A stretch of 64,000 nucleotides of DNA. It comes from Bradyrhizobium sp. 139 (GTDB lineage Bacteria > Pseudomonadota > Alphaproteobacteria > Rhizobiales > Xanthobacteraceae). A program made the translations under genes and the position numbers. The stretch spans positions 62,001 through 126,000 of the forward strand of contig NZ_JADPKS010000022.1 of the NCBI RefSeq assembly GCF_023074175.1, read 5' to 3'. The number at the start of each line of letters is the position of its first letter. Positions within the stretch are counted from its first letter, which is position 1. Under the pieces are notes generated by a model that was given only the letters and a program-made list of their open reading frames with translations, did not search any database and had not been told where the DNA came from. Of this stretch, positions 8,289 through 19,158 are shown piece by piece.

Positions 8289-9014
8289 TCACACCATGTA
8301 CTGGCCACCGTTGACGGTCAGCGTCGAGCCGGTGATGGCGCCGGCTTCGTCGGCAGCAAGGAACACGACGGCGCGCGCGATTTCCTCGGGCTCGCCCAGG
8401 CGGCCGATCGGGATCAGCGGCAGGATCGCCTTCTCGAGCACATCCTTCGGTATCGCCTGTACCATCTCGGTGTTGATGTAGCCCGGGCAGATCGCATTCA
8501 CGGTGACCCCGCCCTTGGCATTCTCCAGCGCCAGCGCCTTGGTGAAGCCAATCTCGCCGGCTTTCGCGGCCGAATAGTTCACCTGGCCGAACTGGCCCTT
8601 CTGTCCGTTGATCGAGGAGATGTTGACGATGCGGCCGAACTTGCGCCCGCGCATGCCTTCGATGACTTGGCGCGACATGTTGAACAGCGAGCCGAGATTG
8701 GTGCCGATCACGGCGTTCCATTGCTCCAGGCTCATCTTGTGGAAGGCGCCGTCCTTGGTGATGCCGGCATTGTTGACGAGCACGTCGATCGGGCCGACCT
8801 CGGCCTCGACCTTCTTCACGCCCTCGGCGCAGGCGTCGAAATTGCTGACGTCCCATTTGTAGACGGCGATGCCGGTCTCGGCGTTGAATTTCTCCGCCGC
8901 AGTATCATTGCCCGCATAGCTCGCCGCGACCTTGTAGCCGGCCGCCTTCAGCGCCTTGCTGATCGCCGCTCCGATGCCCCGCGTACCACCCGTCACCAGT
9001 GCAACACGTGCCAT
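8289..9014 (-). CDS. phbB: Acetoacetyl-CoA reductase
   Basis: PhbB reduces acetoacetyl-CoA to (R)-3-hydroxybutyryl-CoA with NADPH, the second step of polyhydroxybutyrate synthesis. The 241-residue short-chain dehydrogenase has TGGTRGIG at residues 8-15, NNAG at 81-84, the catalytic Ser in NISSING, and Y147-x3-K151 in YSAAK. The region after Lys (ALALENAKGGVTVNAICPGYINTEMV) is specific for PhbB-type reductases. It lies downstream of phbA on the same strand, but a hairpin terminator sits between the two. Confidence 0.95.
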   Translation of the reverse strand: MARVALVTGGTRGIGAAISKALKAAGYKVAASYAGNDTAAEKFNAETGIAVYKWDVSNFDACAEGVKKVEAEVGPIDVLVNNAGITKDGAFHKMSLEQWNAVIGTNLGSLFNMSRQVIEGMRGRKFGRIVNISSINGQKGQFGQVNYSAAKAGEIGFTKALALENAKGGVTVNAICPGYINTEMVQAIPKDVLEKAILPLIPIGRLGEPEEIARAVVFLAADEAGAITGSTLTVNGGQYMV

Positions 9015-9105
9015 ATCGTATTCCTTCCCTTGGACTCTGCGGACGTTTCTGAATGATCGTTTTTAGCGGTCGATTATGCGGTTGGTTTGACGGACATCAA
9101 GAACA

Positions 9106-9132
9106 AAACGCCCGGCTCAATGCCGGGCGTTT
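9106..9132 (-). terminator. Hairpin terminator between phbA and phbB
   Basis: An 11-bp perfect stem (AAACGCCCGGC 9106-9116, GCCGGGCGTTT 9122-9132) has a 5-base loop. Read on the minus strand it is followed by TTTTGTTCTTG, so it should act on phbA transcripts. Read on the plus strand it is followed by TTTGTATTT. Its position implies that phbB has its own promoter or is expressed by partial read-through. Confidence 0.85.
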
Positions 9133-9264
9133 GTATTTAGTCGAGGCTTGCGCGGTTGCGAAGAATATTTGATTTGCAACCGCTGCCTTTTTAGTCGCGT
9201 GCAACGCACTCAGTCTGCGTGCAGCGCACGCGCAAATTTCACGTAAGCTACGCGTAAGCTATTT

Positions 9265-10443
9265 TCAGTCGCGCGCCAGACACATCGCGATACCCATGCC
9301 GCCGCCGATGCACAGCGTGGCAAGGCCCTTCTTCGAATCGCGCTTCTGCATCTCGTGCAGCAGCGTCACCAGCACGCGCGCGCCGGAAGCGCCGACCGGA
9401 TGGCCGATCGCGATCGCGCCCCCGTTGACGTTGACCTTGGAGGTGTCCCAGCCGAGGTCTTTGTTGACCGCGCAGGCCTGCGCCGCGAAAGCCTCGTTGG
9501 CCTCGATCAGGTCGAGGTCTCCCACATTCCAGCCGGCCTTCTTCAGCGCGGCGCGCGAGGCCGGGATCGGGCCCGAGCCCATGATCTTCGGATCGACGCC
9601 GGCCTGCGCCCAAGACACGATACGCGCGATCGGCTTCTTGCCTTCCTTGGCCGCCTGCTTTGCCGTCATCAGCACGACGGCGGCGGCGCCGTCATTGATG
9701 CCGGAGGCCGAACCTGCGGTGACTGTGCCGTCCTTCTCGAAGGCGGGCCTGAGCTTCGCCATCCCGTCGAGCGTTGCGCCATGGCGCGGATATTCGTCGG
9801 CGCTGACGACGACGTCGCCCTTGCGGGTCTTGATTGTGACCGGAATGATCTCGTCGTTGAACTTGCCGGCCTTCTGCGCGGCCTCGGCCTTCTGCTGCGA
9901 GGCGACCGCGAACTCGTCCTGCTGGGCGCGGGTGATCTGCCACTGCCGCGCAACATTCTCGGCAGTGTTGCCCATGTGGTAGCCGTTGAAGGCATCCCAC
10001 AGTCCGTCCTTGATCATGGTGTCGACGAACTCGACCGGGCCCATCTTGACGCCGCCGCGCAGATACTGGGCGTGCGGGGCCATGCTCATGGATTCCTGGC
10101 CGCCGGCGACCACGATCTCGGAATCGCCGTTGAGCAGTGCCTGGTAGCCGAGCGCGACGGTGCGCAGGCCCGAGCCGCAAAGCTGGTTGACGCCCCAGGC
10201 CGGACTCTCCACCGGAATGCCCGCGGCAATCGAGGCCTGGCGGGCTGGGTTCTGACCCTGGGCGGCGGTGAGGATCTGGCCCATGATGACTTCCGAGACC
10301 CGGCCGGGCTCAATGCCACCGCGCTCCAGCGCGGCCTTGATGGCGATGGCGCCGAGGTCATGGGCGGGAAGGGTCGCGAACGCTCCGTTGAAGCTTCCGA
10401 CCGGGGTGCGGGCGGCGCTGACGATGACGACATCGTCTGACAT
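9265..10443 (-). CDS. phbA: Acetyl-CoA acetyltransferase (beta-ketothiolase)
   Basis: PhbA condenses two acetyl-CoA to acetoacetyl-CoA, the first step of PHB synthesis. From ATG 10443 the protein has 392 residues with the nucleophile C89 (QLCGSG), H348 in GHPVGASG and C378 in CIGGGMG, the full thiolase triad. An in-frame ATG at 10449 also exists, but AGGAG lies directly against it, whereas it is 6 bases from the ATG at 10443, so the latter is chosen. The gene is divergent from phaR. Confidence 0.95.
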   Translation of the reverse strand: MSDDVVIVSAARTPVGSFNGAFATLPAHDLGAIAIKAALERGGIEPGRVSEVIMGQILTAAQGQNPARQASIAAGIPVESPAWGVNQLCGSGLRTVALGYQALLNGDSEIVVAGGQESMSMAPHAQYLRGGVKMGPVEFVDTMIKDGLWDAFNGYHMGNTAENVARQWQITRAQQDEFAVASQQKAEAAQKAGKFNDEIIPVTIKTRKGDVVVSADEYPRHGATLDGMAKLRPAFEKDGTVTAGSASGINDGAAAVVLMTAKQAAKEGKKPIARIVSWAQAGVDPKIMGSGPIPASRAALKKAGWNVGDLDLIEANEAFAAQACAVNKDLGWDTSKVNVNGGAIAIGHPVGASGARVLVTLLHEMQKRDSKKGLATLCIGGGMGIAMCLARD

Positions 10444-10747
10444 GGGCATCTCCTGGTGTTGAAAAGGGGCAGGCGGGGCTGGGGAAAAGGCTCGCCAGTC
10501 TCGGACGGCATCCTGTTAACGTCCTTGAGGCATGTCAATCGGCCGGCGACCGAATTCGTGCCGCAGCGCATTCAAAATAGCGTTCTTGGCGCTTTCGCAA
10601 GCACGGTTTTGCTGCCCGATTAACCGTGGCGCACAAAACGGTAGCGTGACCCCTTTGAAAATGCTTATTTTGTTGCGTTGCGTACTCTTCCCGCCCTGCG
10701 GCATTGCCCGCCGGGTTCCCGTTCTCCGCGCTTGCAAGTGAGAGCCC

Positions 10748-11347
10748 ATGGCGAAATCAGACCAACCCACCACGATCAAGAAATACGCGAACCGCCGGCT
10801 CTATAACACCGGAACGAGTACTTATGTGACGCTGGAAGACCTTGCCGCGATGGTCAAGGACGGCGAGGATTTCCTGGTCTACGACGCCAAGACCGGCGAC
10901 GACATCACCCGCTCCGTGCTCGCCCAGATCATCTTCGAGCAGGAGAACAAGGCCGGCCAGAACCTGTTGCCGACCACGTTCCTGCGCCAGCTCATCCGCT
11001 TCTACGGCGACAGCATGCAGATGGTGGTGCCGAAATATCTCGAGCAGTCGATCGCAACGCTGACCCAGGAGCAGGAGAAGTTCCGCAAGCAGATCGCCAA
11101 CTCGCTCTCAGGAACCCCGTTTGCGCCGCTGGAGGAACAGGTCCGCCGCAACATGGAACTGTTCCAGCAGACATTTTCGATGTTCAAACCGTTTGCCCCC
11201 ACCCCGGGCCGTCCGGCGACGGCCACGCCGGAGCCCGAGCCCGATGCCAGCGCCGAGCCGGCAAAGGACACCAACATTGACGATTTGCGCCAGCAGATGA
11301 AGGACATGCAGGAGCGCCTCGAGCGCATGTCGAAGAAGGACGAGTAG
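10748..11347 (+). CDS. phaR: Polyhydroxyalkanoate synthesis repressor PhaR
   Basis: PhaR represses phasin and PHA genes and binds the polymer surface, so repression lifts when granules appear. The 199-residue protein begins with the conserved DNA-binding block IKKYANRRLYNT and LVYDAKTGDDITRSVLAQIIFEQE, followed by the PHB-accumulation region (LLPTTFLRQLIRFYGDSMQMVVPKYL) and a helical Pro/Glu-rich tail. It is divergent from phbA; the 304-bp shared region is where autoregulation and phbA control would act, although no specific operator was identified. Confidence 0.94.
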   Translation: MAKSDQPTTIKKYANRRLYNTGTSTYVTLEDLAAMVKDGEDFLVYDAKTGDDITRSVLAQIIFEQENKAGQNLLPTTFLRQLIRFYGDSMQMVVPKYLEQSIATLTQEQEKFRKQIANSLSGTPFAPLEEQVRRNMELFQQTFSMFKPFAPTPGRPATATPEPEPDASAEPAKDTNIDDLRQQMKDMQERLERMSKKDE

Positions 11348-11434
11348 GTCCCCTATCCGCGCCGGTCTGCTGCCGACGCGCGGTCCGCGGCCGGCCTAGT
11401 GCCGACTGTCCCGCAAGCTCGCCATTGACAGCGC

Positions 11435-12320
11435 CTACGCCGCCAGCTTCGCGGCATGCGCAAAGTCCCAATAGCTTGCGCGCCCTGCTGTAGAGCGGCC
11501 CCGGCTTCAGCTCGCGATCGTCGATGCGGATCACGGGGGCGACCTTGGCGAAATTGCCGGTGGAGAAGATCTCGTCGGCGGCAAGGAAGTCGGCATAGCG
11601 CAGCGTCTTCTCGATCACGGTGATGCCGTCGCCGCGCAGCAGGCTGATGACGCGCTGGCGCGTGATGCCGTTCAGGAACGTGCCGTTCGGCACCGGCGTG
11701 TAGACCACGCCGTCCCTGGCCATGAACACGTTGGAATTGCCGAACTCCGCGACGTTGCCGAGCATGTCGAGCATCAGCGCGTTCTGGAAGCCGCGCCCGG
11801 CGGCTTCCGCGAGCGCGCGCGAATTGTTCGGATAGAGACAGGCGGCCTTGGCCTCGACCGGCGCGCATTCGGCCGTGGGCCTGCGGAACGGCGACAGAGT
11901 GATGGCGTTGCCGACGGATTTCGGCATCGGCGCCTCGTAGATGCACAGGCACCAATTGGTCGTCTCCGGGTCGAACAGCACGCCGCCGCCCGAACCGTTC
12001 TGCGCCCAATACATCGGGCGGACGTAGAGCTCGGCATTCGCTGCGAAGCGCGCGATGCCTTCGTTTGCGAGCGCGAGCCAGGTGCCGGCGTCGACCACCG
12101 GCTTCAGGCCAAAGTTGATGGCGGATTGATTGGCACGGGCGACGTGACGATCGAGATCGGGGACGACGCCTTCGAACGCACGCGCACCGTCGAACACGAC
12201 CGAGCCGAGCCAGGCCGCATGCGTGCGCGGGCCCATGATCGGCACATTGCCGTCGTGCCATTTGCCCTCGAAGAAGGTCCAGCTCGGCGAATATTCGATC
12301 GGCGTCTTGATCTCGGCCAT
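11435..12320 (-). pseudogene. Branched-chain amino acid aminotransferase, frameshifted near the C-terminus
   Basis: A class IV PLP aminotransferase (IlvE-like). From ATG 12320, with AGGGGACC upstream, the frame encodes YVRPMYW, the PLP lysine K158 in EAKAACLYPNN, and NVAEFGNSNVF. After K282 (RARK, 11475) one extra base at about 11474 shifts the frame; skipping it gives YWDFAHAAKLAA and a TAG at 11435-11437, the expected end for this family at about 294 residues. As read, the protein loses this end and runs on antisense into phaR. It may be a real recent mutation, a programmed event or a sequencing error; the rest of the gene looks intact and functional. Confidence 0.85.
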
Positions 12321-12396
12321 GACCGGTCCCCTGGGAAATATCCGGGCACTATTGTCCCAATTCCTAAAGGATTTCCTGCGGGAGAATGGTGAGTTA

Positions 12397-12418
12397 CCTT
12401 CTCCCGCGAGGGAGAAGG
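12397..12418 (+). promoter_or_regulatory. Hairpin covering the esterase ribosome binding site
   Basis: CCTTCTCCC (12397-12405) pairs perfectly with GGGAGAAGG (12410-12418) over a GCGA tetraloop. The right arm contains the Shine-Dalgarno GAAGG just before the ATG at 12427. The arms match the ends of the large palindromic repeats elsewhere in the window, so this may be a minimal repeat captured as a translational control element. Confidence 0.6.
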
Positions 12419-12426
12419 AAAGATCC

Positions 12427-13362
12427 ATGCCGCTCGATCCGCTCGCAAGTCGTTTGTTGACCATGATGGCTGCGGCCGCGCCGCAGGCACGGAGCCGGCC
12501 GAGTGTGGCGGCGCGGCGCCAGTCGCTGGCCAAGCTGATGCAGTTCGCGCGCGCCGAGACGCCGGATGTAACGGCGTCCGATGGCGCACTGCCCGGACCC
12601 GGTGCCGAACTGCCCTACCGCCTCTACGTGCCTGCAAGCGCCGGTGAGCGCGCACCAGGCTTCGTGTTTTTCCATGGCGGCGGCTTGGTCGCCGGCAGTA
12701 TCGCCACGCACGACCGCATCGCTGCCGCGCTTGCGCATGTGACCGGCTGTCGGCTGGTCTCCGTCGACTACCGGCTTGCGCCCGAGCACAAATTTCCTGC
12801 CGCCGTCATTGATGCGATCGCCGCCACCGAATGGGTCGCGCGGCAAGCCTCGTCGCTGGGCATCGACGCCGGACGTCTGGTGGTCGGCGGCGATTCTGCC
12901 GGTGCAACGCTGGCCGCGATCGTATGCCAGGAGGCGCAGCAAAGTGCAGGCCTCTCGATCGTTGCGCAATGCCTGATCTGCCCGGTGCTGGATTTCGAGG
13001 AGACTTCGCCTTCGCGCGAGGCATTCGCCGAAGGCCATCTGATCGACCGCGTCACGATCGAAGCCGATCTCGCCGATTATCTGCCCGAGGGCTTGGACGC
13101 CGCCGATCCCCGCATCTCCCCGTTGCGCGCGACGCGGCTTGCCGGTCTGCCGACGGCGATCATCCATACCGCCGAATTCGATCCGATGCGCGACGAGGGC
13201 AATGCCTATGCGCGCAAGCTGCTCGCCGCGGGCGTCGCGGTCGAGCACGTCTGCCATGACGGCATGGTCCACAATTTCCACGCCATGGGCGCAATCCTTC
13301 CGCAGGCGCAGCTCGTGCTGTCGCAGATCGGTGAGCAGGTCCGCCGGGCGGTGGAGACGTGA
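12427..13362 (+). CDS. Alpha/beta hydrolase, hormone-sensitive-lipase family (acetyl esterase/lipase)
   Basis: The 311-residue protein carries the HSL-family oxyanion motif HGGG at residues 83-86, the nucleophile S157 in GDSAG, the aspartate in HTAEFDPMRDEG and the histidine in HDGMVHNF. Such enzymes hydrolyse short-chain acyl esters in the cytosol; the substrate is unknown. The frame is open upstream antisense to the aminotransferase, but the ATG at 12427 has a good GAAGGAA site and starts the family's usual helical cap. The adjacent divergent aminotransferase start is 106 bp away. Confidence 0.9.
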   Translation: MPLDPLASRLLTMMAAAAPQARSRPSVAARRQSLAKLMQFARAETPDVTASDGALPGPGAELPYRLYVPASAGERAPGFVFFHGGGLVAGSIATHDRIAAALAHVTGCRLVSVDYRLAPEHKFPAAVIDAIAATEWVARQASSLGIDAGRLVVGGDSAGATLAAIVCQEAQQSAGLSIVAQCLICPVLDFEETSPSREAFAEGHLIDRVTIEADLADYLPEGLDAADPRISPLRATRLAGLPTAIIHTAEFDPMRDEGNAYARKLLAAGVAVEHVCHDGMVHNFHAMGAILPQAQLVLSQIGEQVRRAVET

Positions 13363-13399
13363 CGGCGTCGCCGCTCCATTGCGGAGCGAATAGAAAGTG

Positions 13400-13654
13400 T
13401 CACGCTCGTGCGTTGAGTACGGCCTTGGCCGCCACCACGTATTCCGGCCAATGCGCATCCGCGTAGCGTTCGGCTTGACGCGCGCAGGTGACGTCGGGCG
13501 CATGCGCTACAGCGATCATGCGTGCAAAGCGTTCTTCGGCGACCGTCGTGTCATCGGCCACGGGCGCCGGCGCGGCTGCTGCGGCGCTTGGAGCGACGGC
13601 GAGTCCCGCCAGTCCGGCGAGCAGGATGCGGCGTGACGTCTTCATGGCTTCCAT
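13400..13654 (-). CDS. Small secreted protein with Tat-like signal
   Basis: An 84-residue protein with SRRILLAGLAGLAVAPSAAAAA at its N-terminus, compatible with a twin-arginine or Sec signal, followed by about 55 mature residues with one Cys and an AEERFARMIAVAHAP segment. No family is recognised. The start may be ATG 13654 or ATG 13645; a GGAA-containing stretch precedes both. It follows the esterase convergently. Confidence 0.55.
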   Translation of the reverse strand: MEAMKTSRRILLAGLAGLAVAPSAAAAAPAPVADDTTVAEERFARMIAVAHAPDVTCARQAERYADAHWPEYVVAAKAVLNARA

Positions 13655-13803
13655 TTCCTATTGTCCTGCGCTTCGATTGTGAGCGGCAAATGCGTCATGA
13701 TGGCATCGCCAAGATAGCGTTTTGCTTCGGTCCAGTCGAGAAGCCGTGGATGCGGCACGAACGCTTGCCCCCTCGCATCGCTTCCGTCGATCAGATACGC
13801 CGG

Positions 13804-14364
13804 TTACTCCGGCACCGGCACGTCGAAGGTGTTGAGCGTGACCGAGACCATGCAATAGACCCCGACGAGATAGGACAGCTCGGCCGCGCCGTGTTCGCCG
13901 AATTCCTTCACCGCGGCGCGCCAGGTCAGTTCCGGCAGCACACCGCCGCTGACCAATGCGGACGCCATGTCGTAGGCGACGGCCTCCTGCTTGGTGAGAT
14001 CGACCGGCCGCTGTCCGGCGACGATGGTCGCGAGCTTCTCGTCGGAGAGGCCGCGCTGCTCGGCCACCAGAACATGGGCATAGAGCTCGTAGCCGGAGCG
14101 GAAATGCGAGCCGGTGACGAGGATTGCGACCTCGCGTACCGGCGCCGGCAGCAGCGGGTTCGACGCGACCGCCTTGACCAGCTCCCATACCGGCTTGCCG
14201 AAGCGCGGCTCGCGGAGCCAGGGATTCCAGGGCCCGAGCAGCGCGCCATCGTCGCGCATGTTCACGAAGCCCTTGAAGTGGTCCGTGATGCCCGCTCGCA
14301 TGTCGTCATAGAGCGGCTTCTGTTCGGCACTCAGGTCTTTCGGATCGAGAATGGGAAGGCGCAC
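13804..14364 (-). CDS. Carboxymuconolactone decarboxylase-like (AhpD-fold) protein
   Basis: The 186-residue protein has the AhpD-like helical core: PVREVAILVTGSHFRSGYELYAHVLVAEQRGLSDEKL matches the CMD-family signature around its conserved His. No CxxC motif is present, so it is not the peroxidase-reductase type. The activity is unknown; CMD-like members act in ring-cleavage pathways or as small hydrolases. The start is placed at GTG 14364 because AGGAG lies 8 bases upstream; an in-frame ATG at 14421 has no such site. Confidence 0.82.
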   Translation of the reverse strand: MRLPILDPKDLSAEQKPLYDDMRAGITDHFKGFVNMRDDGALLGPWNPWLREPRFGKPVWELVKAVASNPLLPAPVREVAILVTGSHFRSGYELYAHVLVAEQRGLSDEKLATIVAGQRPVDLTKQEAVAYDMASALVSGGVLPELTWRAAVKEFGEHGAAELSYLVGVYCMVSVTLNTFDVPVPE

Positions 14365-14445
14365 GGCTGGATCTCCTCGTTGAGAAGACGCAACCGTCGC
14401 CCGCGCATGCGCGCAAGGCAAGTGAAGTTGCCGTGACGGCTCTGC

Positions 14446-14910
14446 TCAAAACTCCAGCGGCGCGTTGTCGACGACTTCCTTCATCACGAAGAAGGTTCGG
14501 GTCTGGCGCACGCCGGGCAGCGCGATCAGCTGCTCGCCATGGATGCGGTTGAAATCCTCCATGTCGCCGACGCGGATTTTCAGGAAATAGTCGAAGTCGC
14601 CGGCGACGAGGTGGCAATCGAGCACGAATTTGAGCCTGGCGATCGCCTGCTCGAAGATCGCAAAGCTCTCCGGGGTCGAGCGGTCGAGCACGACGCCGAC
14701 CATCACCAGCGTGCCCTTCGCCACCTTCTTCGGCGCCACTATGGCGCGGACCGCGGCGATGAAGCCGTGCTCGAACAGGCGCTGGGTGCGGCGATGGCAG
14801 GTGGCGGGGCTAATGGCGACGGTTTCGGCCAGCTCGGCGTTGCTGAGCCGGCCGTTATTTTGCAGCAATCTCAGTATCTTGAGGTCAATGCGATCCAACC
14901 GAGACGACAT
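14446..14910 (-). CDS. acdR: Lrp/AsnC family regulator of ACC deaminase
   Basis: The 154-residue protein has an N-terminal AsnC-type helix-turn-helix (LDRIDLKILRLLQNNGRLSNAELAETVAISPATCHRR) and the C-terminal RAM ligand-binding fold. It is divergent from acdS, the known arrangement in rhizobia where the Lrp-like AcdR activates ACC deaminase in response to its substrate. The start at ATG 14910 precedes the HTH by the usual few residues; the longer open frame upstream lies in the shared promoter. The shared region contains repeated GCAACAA boxes. Confidence 0.88.
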   Translation of the reverse strand: MSSRLDRIDLKILRLLQNNGRLSNAELAETVAISPATCHRRTQRLFEHGFIAAVRAIVAPKKVAKGTLVMVGVVLDRSTPESFAIFEQAIARLKFVLDCHLVAGDFDYFLKIRVGDMEDFNRIHGEQLIALPGVRQTRTFFVMKEVVDNAPLEF

Positions 14911-14973
14911 GGAAGAAGCTTCCAATAGATTGGTAATTTGCGAGAGAAGGAGTAGCAAATGCAGCGATTTTTT

Positions 14974-14992
14974 GCAACAAATGGCGCAACAA
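14974..14992. promoter_or_regulatory. Candidate AcdR/Lrp binding boxes
   Basis: GCAACAA occurs at 14974-14980 and again at 14986-14992, a spacing of 12 bases, within the 166-bp acdR-acdS intergenic region. A related AGCAAATGCAG sequence lies about 20 bp upstream. Lrp-type regulators often bind such spaced AT-containing boxes; assignment to AcdR is inferred from position only. Confidence 0.4.
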
Positions 14993-15076
14993 TGCCGCAG
15001 CATTCGGGAGCACCTTTCTTCCGGGAGATGGTAGCTCGCAATCCAGACATCAACACCAATCTGGGATGACCTGACG

Positions 15077-16090
15077 ATGCTGGACAAATTCGCGCGCTAC
15101 CCGCTGACCTTCGGCCCGACGCCCATCGAGAAGCTGGAGCGGCTGTCAAAGCATCTCGGCGGCCAAGTCGAGGTCTATGCCAAGCGCGAGGACTGTAATT
15201 CCGGCCTGGCCTATGGCGGCAACAAGCTGCGCAAGCTCGAATACATCATCCCCGACGCGATTGCCTCGAACGCCGACACGCTGGTCTCGATCGGCGGCGT
15301 GCAGTCGAACCACACCCGCATGGTTGCGGCGGTCGCCGCCAAGATCGGCATGAAGTGCCGCCTGGTGCAGGAAGCCTGGGTGCCGCACGAAGACGCGGTC
15401 TATGACCGCGTCGGCAACATCATGCTTTCGCGCATCATGGGCGCCGACGTCCGCCTGGTCGACGACGGCTTCGATATCGGCATCCGCAAGAGCTGGGAGG
15501 AGGCAATCGAGGAGGTGAAGGCGGCGGGCGGCAAGCCCTACGCGATTCCCGCCGGCGCATCCGTGCACAAATTTGGCGGCCTCGGCTATGTCGGCTTCGC
15601 CGAGGAGGTGCGCAAGCAGGAAGCCGAGCTCGGCTTCAAGTTCGACTACATCGTGGTCTGCACCGTCACCGGCTCGACTCATGCCGGCATGCTGGTCGGC
15701 TTCGCCGCGGACGGCCGTGCGCGAAAGGTGATCGGCATCGATGCCTCCTTCACACCGGCGCAGACCAAGGCGCAGGTGCTTTCGATCGCACAGAACACGG
15801 CCAAGCTGGTCGAGCTCGGCAAGGATCTCGTCGCAGAGGACGTCGTGCTGATCGAGGATTACGCTTATCCCGCCTATGGCGTGCCGTCGGAAGAGACCAA
15901 GGAGGCGATTCGCTTGACCGCGCGTCTCGAAGCCATGATCACCGACCCCGTCTACGAGGGCAAGTCCATGCAGGGCCTGATCGACCTCACGCAGAAGGGC
16001 TATTTCGAGAAGGGCGCAAAGATCCTCTACGCCCATCTCGGCGGCGCGCCGGCGCTGAACGGGTACGGGTATGCATTCCGGAATGGGTGA
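15077..16090 (+). CDS. acdS: 1-aminocyclopropane-1-carboxylate deaminase
   Basis: AcdS breaks down ACC, the plant ethylene precursor, to ammonia and 2-oxobutyrate and is a plant-growth-promotion and nodulation trait. The 337-residue PLP enzyme has the PLP lysine K50 in GGNKLRK. The substrate-specificity positions that separate true deaminases from D-cysteine desulfhydrase are the deaminase type: Glu in VYEGKS and Leu in [11 protein letters not shown]. It is divergent from acdR. The Shine-Dalgarno is weak, which fits an activator-dependent gene. Confidence 0.94.
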   Translation: MLDKFARYPLTFGPTPIEKLERLSKHLGGQVEVYAKREDCNSGLAYGGNKLRKLEYIIPDAIASNADTLVSIGGVQSNHTRMVAAVAAKIGMKCRLVQEAWVPHEDAVYDRVGNIMLSRIMGADVRLVDDGFDIGIRKSWEEAIEEVKAAGGKPYAIPAGASVHKFGGLGYVGFAEEVRKQEAELGFKFDYIVVCTVTGSTHAGMLVGFAADGRARKVIGIDASFTPAQTKAQVLSIAQNTAKLVELGKDLVAEDVVLIEDYAYPAYGVPSEETKEAIRLTARLEAMITDPVYEGKSMQGLIDLTQKGYFEKGAKILYAHLGGAPALNGYGYAFRNG

Positions 16091-16116
16091 GGCGGCGCAC
16101 TCAATTGGATGAGCCC

Positions 16117-16201
16117 GTAGCCAGGATGGAGCGCAGCGTAATCCGGGGCTCGAACATACTGAAAGACTGTCCCGGATTGCGCTTTGCTCCATCCAGGCTA
16201 C
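16117..16201. repeat. Dispersed inverted repeat (GTAGCCAGGATGGAGCGCAG family)
   Basis: GTAGCCAGGATGGAGCGCAG at 16117 faces GCTTTGCTCCATCCAGGCTAC ending at 16201, with ATCCGGGG/CCCGGAT inner arms. The arms form an imperfect hairpin of about 30 bp. This is a third repeat class of the kind spread through Bradyrhizobium chromosomes. It separates acdS from convergent recQ and probably serves both as terminator. Confidence 0.78.
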
Positions 16202-16213
16202 GAATCAGAACGC

Positions 16214-18079
<1,866 letters not shown>

Positions 18080-18172
18080 GAGCGAGCAGGAACCACGGCC
18101 GTGAGATTCGTCACAAGGCCAGTCGCATGACCGCGCTAGCATGGCAAGACTGTTTGCGTGGCAGGCTGCGAC

Positions 18173-18345
18173 TCTTCCCCTCTCCCCTTGTGGGCCCTTG
18201 TGGGCCCTTGTGGGAGAGGGTCTCGCCGCATAGCGGCGAGACGGGTGAGGGGTCTATCCTCGAGTCAAATGCAACATCGGAGCTCGCCGAGAGAACCCCT
18301 CATCCGGCGCTTCGCGCCACCTTCTCCCACAAGGGGAGAAGGAAC
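18173..18345. repeat. Long mosaic palindromic repeat with tandem 10-mer
   Basis: The element starts CTTCCCCTCTCCCCTTGTGG and ends with CCTTCTCCCACAAGGGGAG. Internal arms include CTCGCCGCATAGCGGCGAG and GGTGAGGGG/CCCCTCATC. Within it the 10-base unit CTTGTGGGCC is repeated in tandem about 2.8 times at 18187-18214, probably from replication slippage. It lies between recQ and the deacetylase gene. Confidence 0.75.
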
Positions 18346-18351
18346 AAGCGC

Positions 18352-19155
18352 CTACGCCCCGATCCTTCGCAGCGCTTCCGCGACCGTCACGATCGGCATG
18401 TCGCGCTTCCCGGCGGCCTCCAGCGCGTGGCGCATCAGAGCCGGCGTGCAGCCATAGGGGCTAGGCGTCCTTGCGACGTCATGGCCGTAGAAGATCAGCC
18501 ATCCGCCGCTTGCGACCGCCTCGTCGAAATCGCGATCGATGCCCGCAATATCGATCTCGCAATCGACCAGAGGCGAGGCGCGCAGGAACTGGAGGTCGAT
18601 GACGTCGCGATTGACGCCGGGAAGAATGCCGCGCGCCGATCGGAACGCCTTTGCGAGCTGCGGCTTGCGCCAGACCGAAGCGATCCCATAGGGATAGGCG
18701 AAGTTCTCCAGCCTGATCGAGGAATCGATGTCGCGGAAGTGGCTGCGGTTCCGCTCGATTTCGCGGGCCATGGCGGCCTCGTCGAGATTGACCGAGCACT
18801 GGTGCGAGAAGGTGTGGCAGGCGATCTCGTGACCGGCTCGGTGAAGCCGCACGATCGCGTCATTCGACACGCCGTGCCAGTGATCCGACGGACGATCGAT
18901 CAGGCTGCCGGCGAGGTAGAACGTGCCGCGACCGCCATGCTGCTCCAGAAGCTCGGCGCCGCGGCCGGCGGCGCTATCGGGCGCATCGTCGAACGTGAAG
19001 CTCACCATCGGTGCATGCGCAGGCAGCCGGTGCGGCGCGGCGCGGAAATGCCGGGCCAGCCGATTGCTCACGCGTCCCTGGAGTGCCGACCACACGACCG
19101 CATTTCCTGTTTGCCCGATTCGCTCACTCAAGCATCCGTGCGTTGCCTGAGGCAA
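18352..19155 (-). CDS. Polysaccharide deacetylase (NodB-homology) family protein
   Basis: The NodB-fold metal site is recognisable as the DD pair in TFDDAPDSA and the H-x3-H in HTFSHQ, followed by the YPYG motif and a C-terminal GWLIFYGHD strand. Such enzymes remove acyl groups from cell-wall or exopolysaccharide sugars. No signal peptide is seen, so a cytosolic or inner-face role is possible. The start is uncertain: TTG 19155 gives 267 residues, TTG 19131 gives 259. Four bases separate it from metA, so co-transcription with the methionine genes is likely, although the functional reason is not evident. Confidence 0.83.
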   Translation of the reverse strand: MPQATHGCLSERIGQTGNAVVWSALQGRVSNRLARHFRAAPHRLPAHAPMVSFTFDDAPDSAAGRGAELLEQHGGRGTFYLAGSLIDRPSDHWHGVSNDAIVRLHRAGHEIACHTFSHQCSVNLDEAAMAREIERNRSHFRDIDSSIRLENFAYPYGIASVWRKPQLAKAFRSARGILPGVNRDVIDLQFLRASPLVDCEIDIAGIDRDFDEAVASGGWLIFYGHDVARTPSPYGCTPALMRHALEAAGKRDMPIVTVAEALRRIGA

Positions 19156-19158
19156 GCT

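Noticed and set aside
11184..11434. C-terminal extension of the aminotransferase
   Set aside because: It arises from the frameshift and is antisense to phaR; the normal C-terminus is found in the neighbouring frame.
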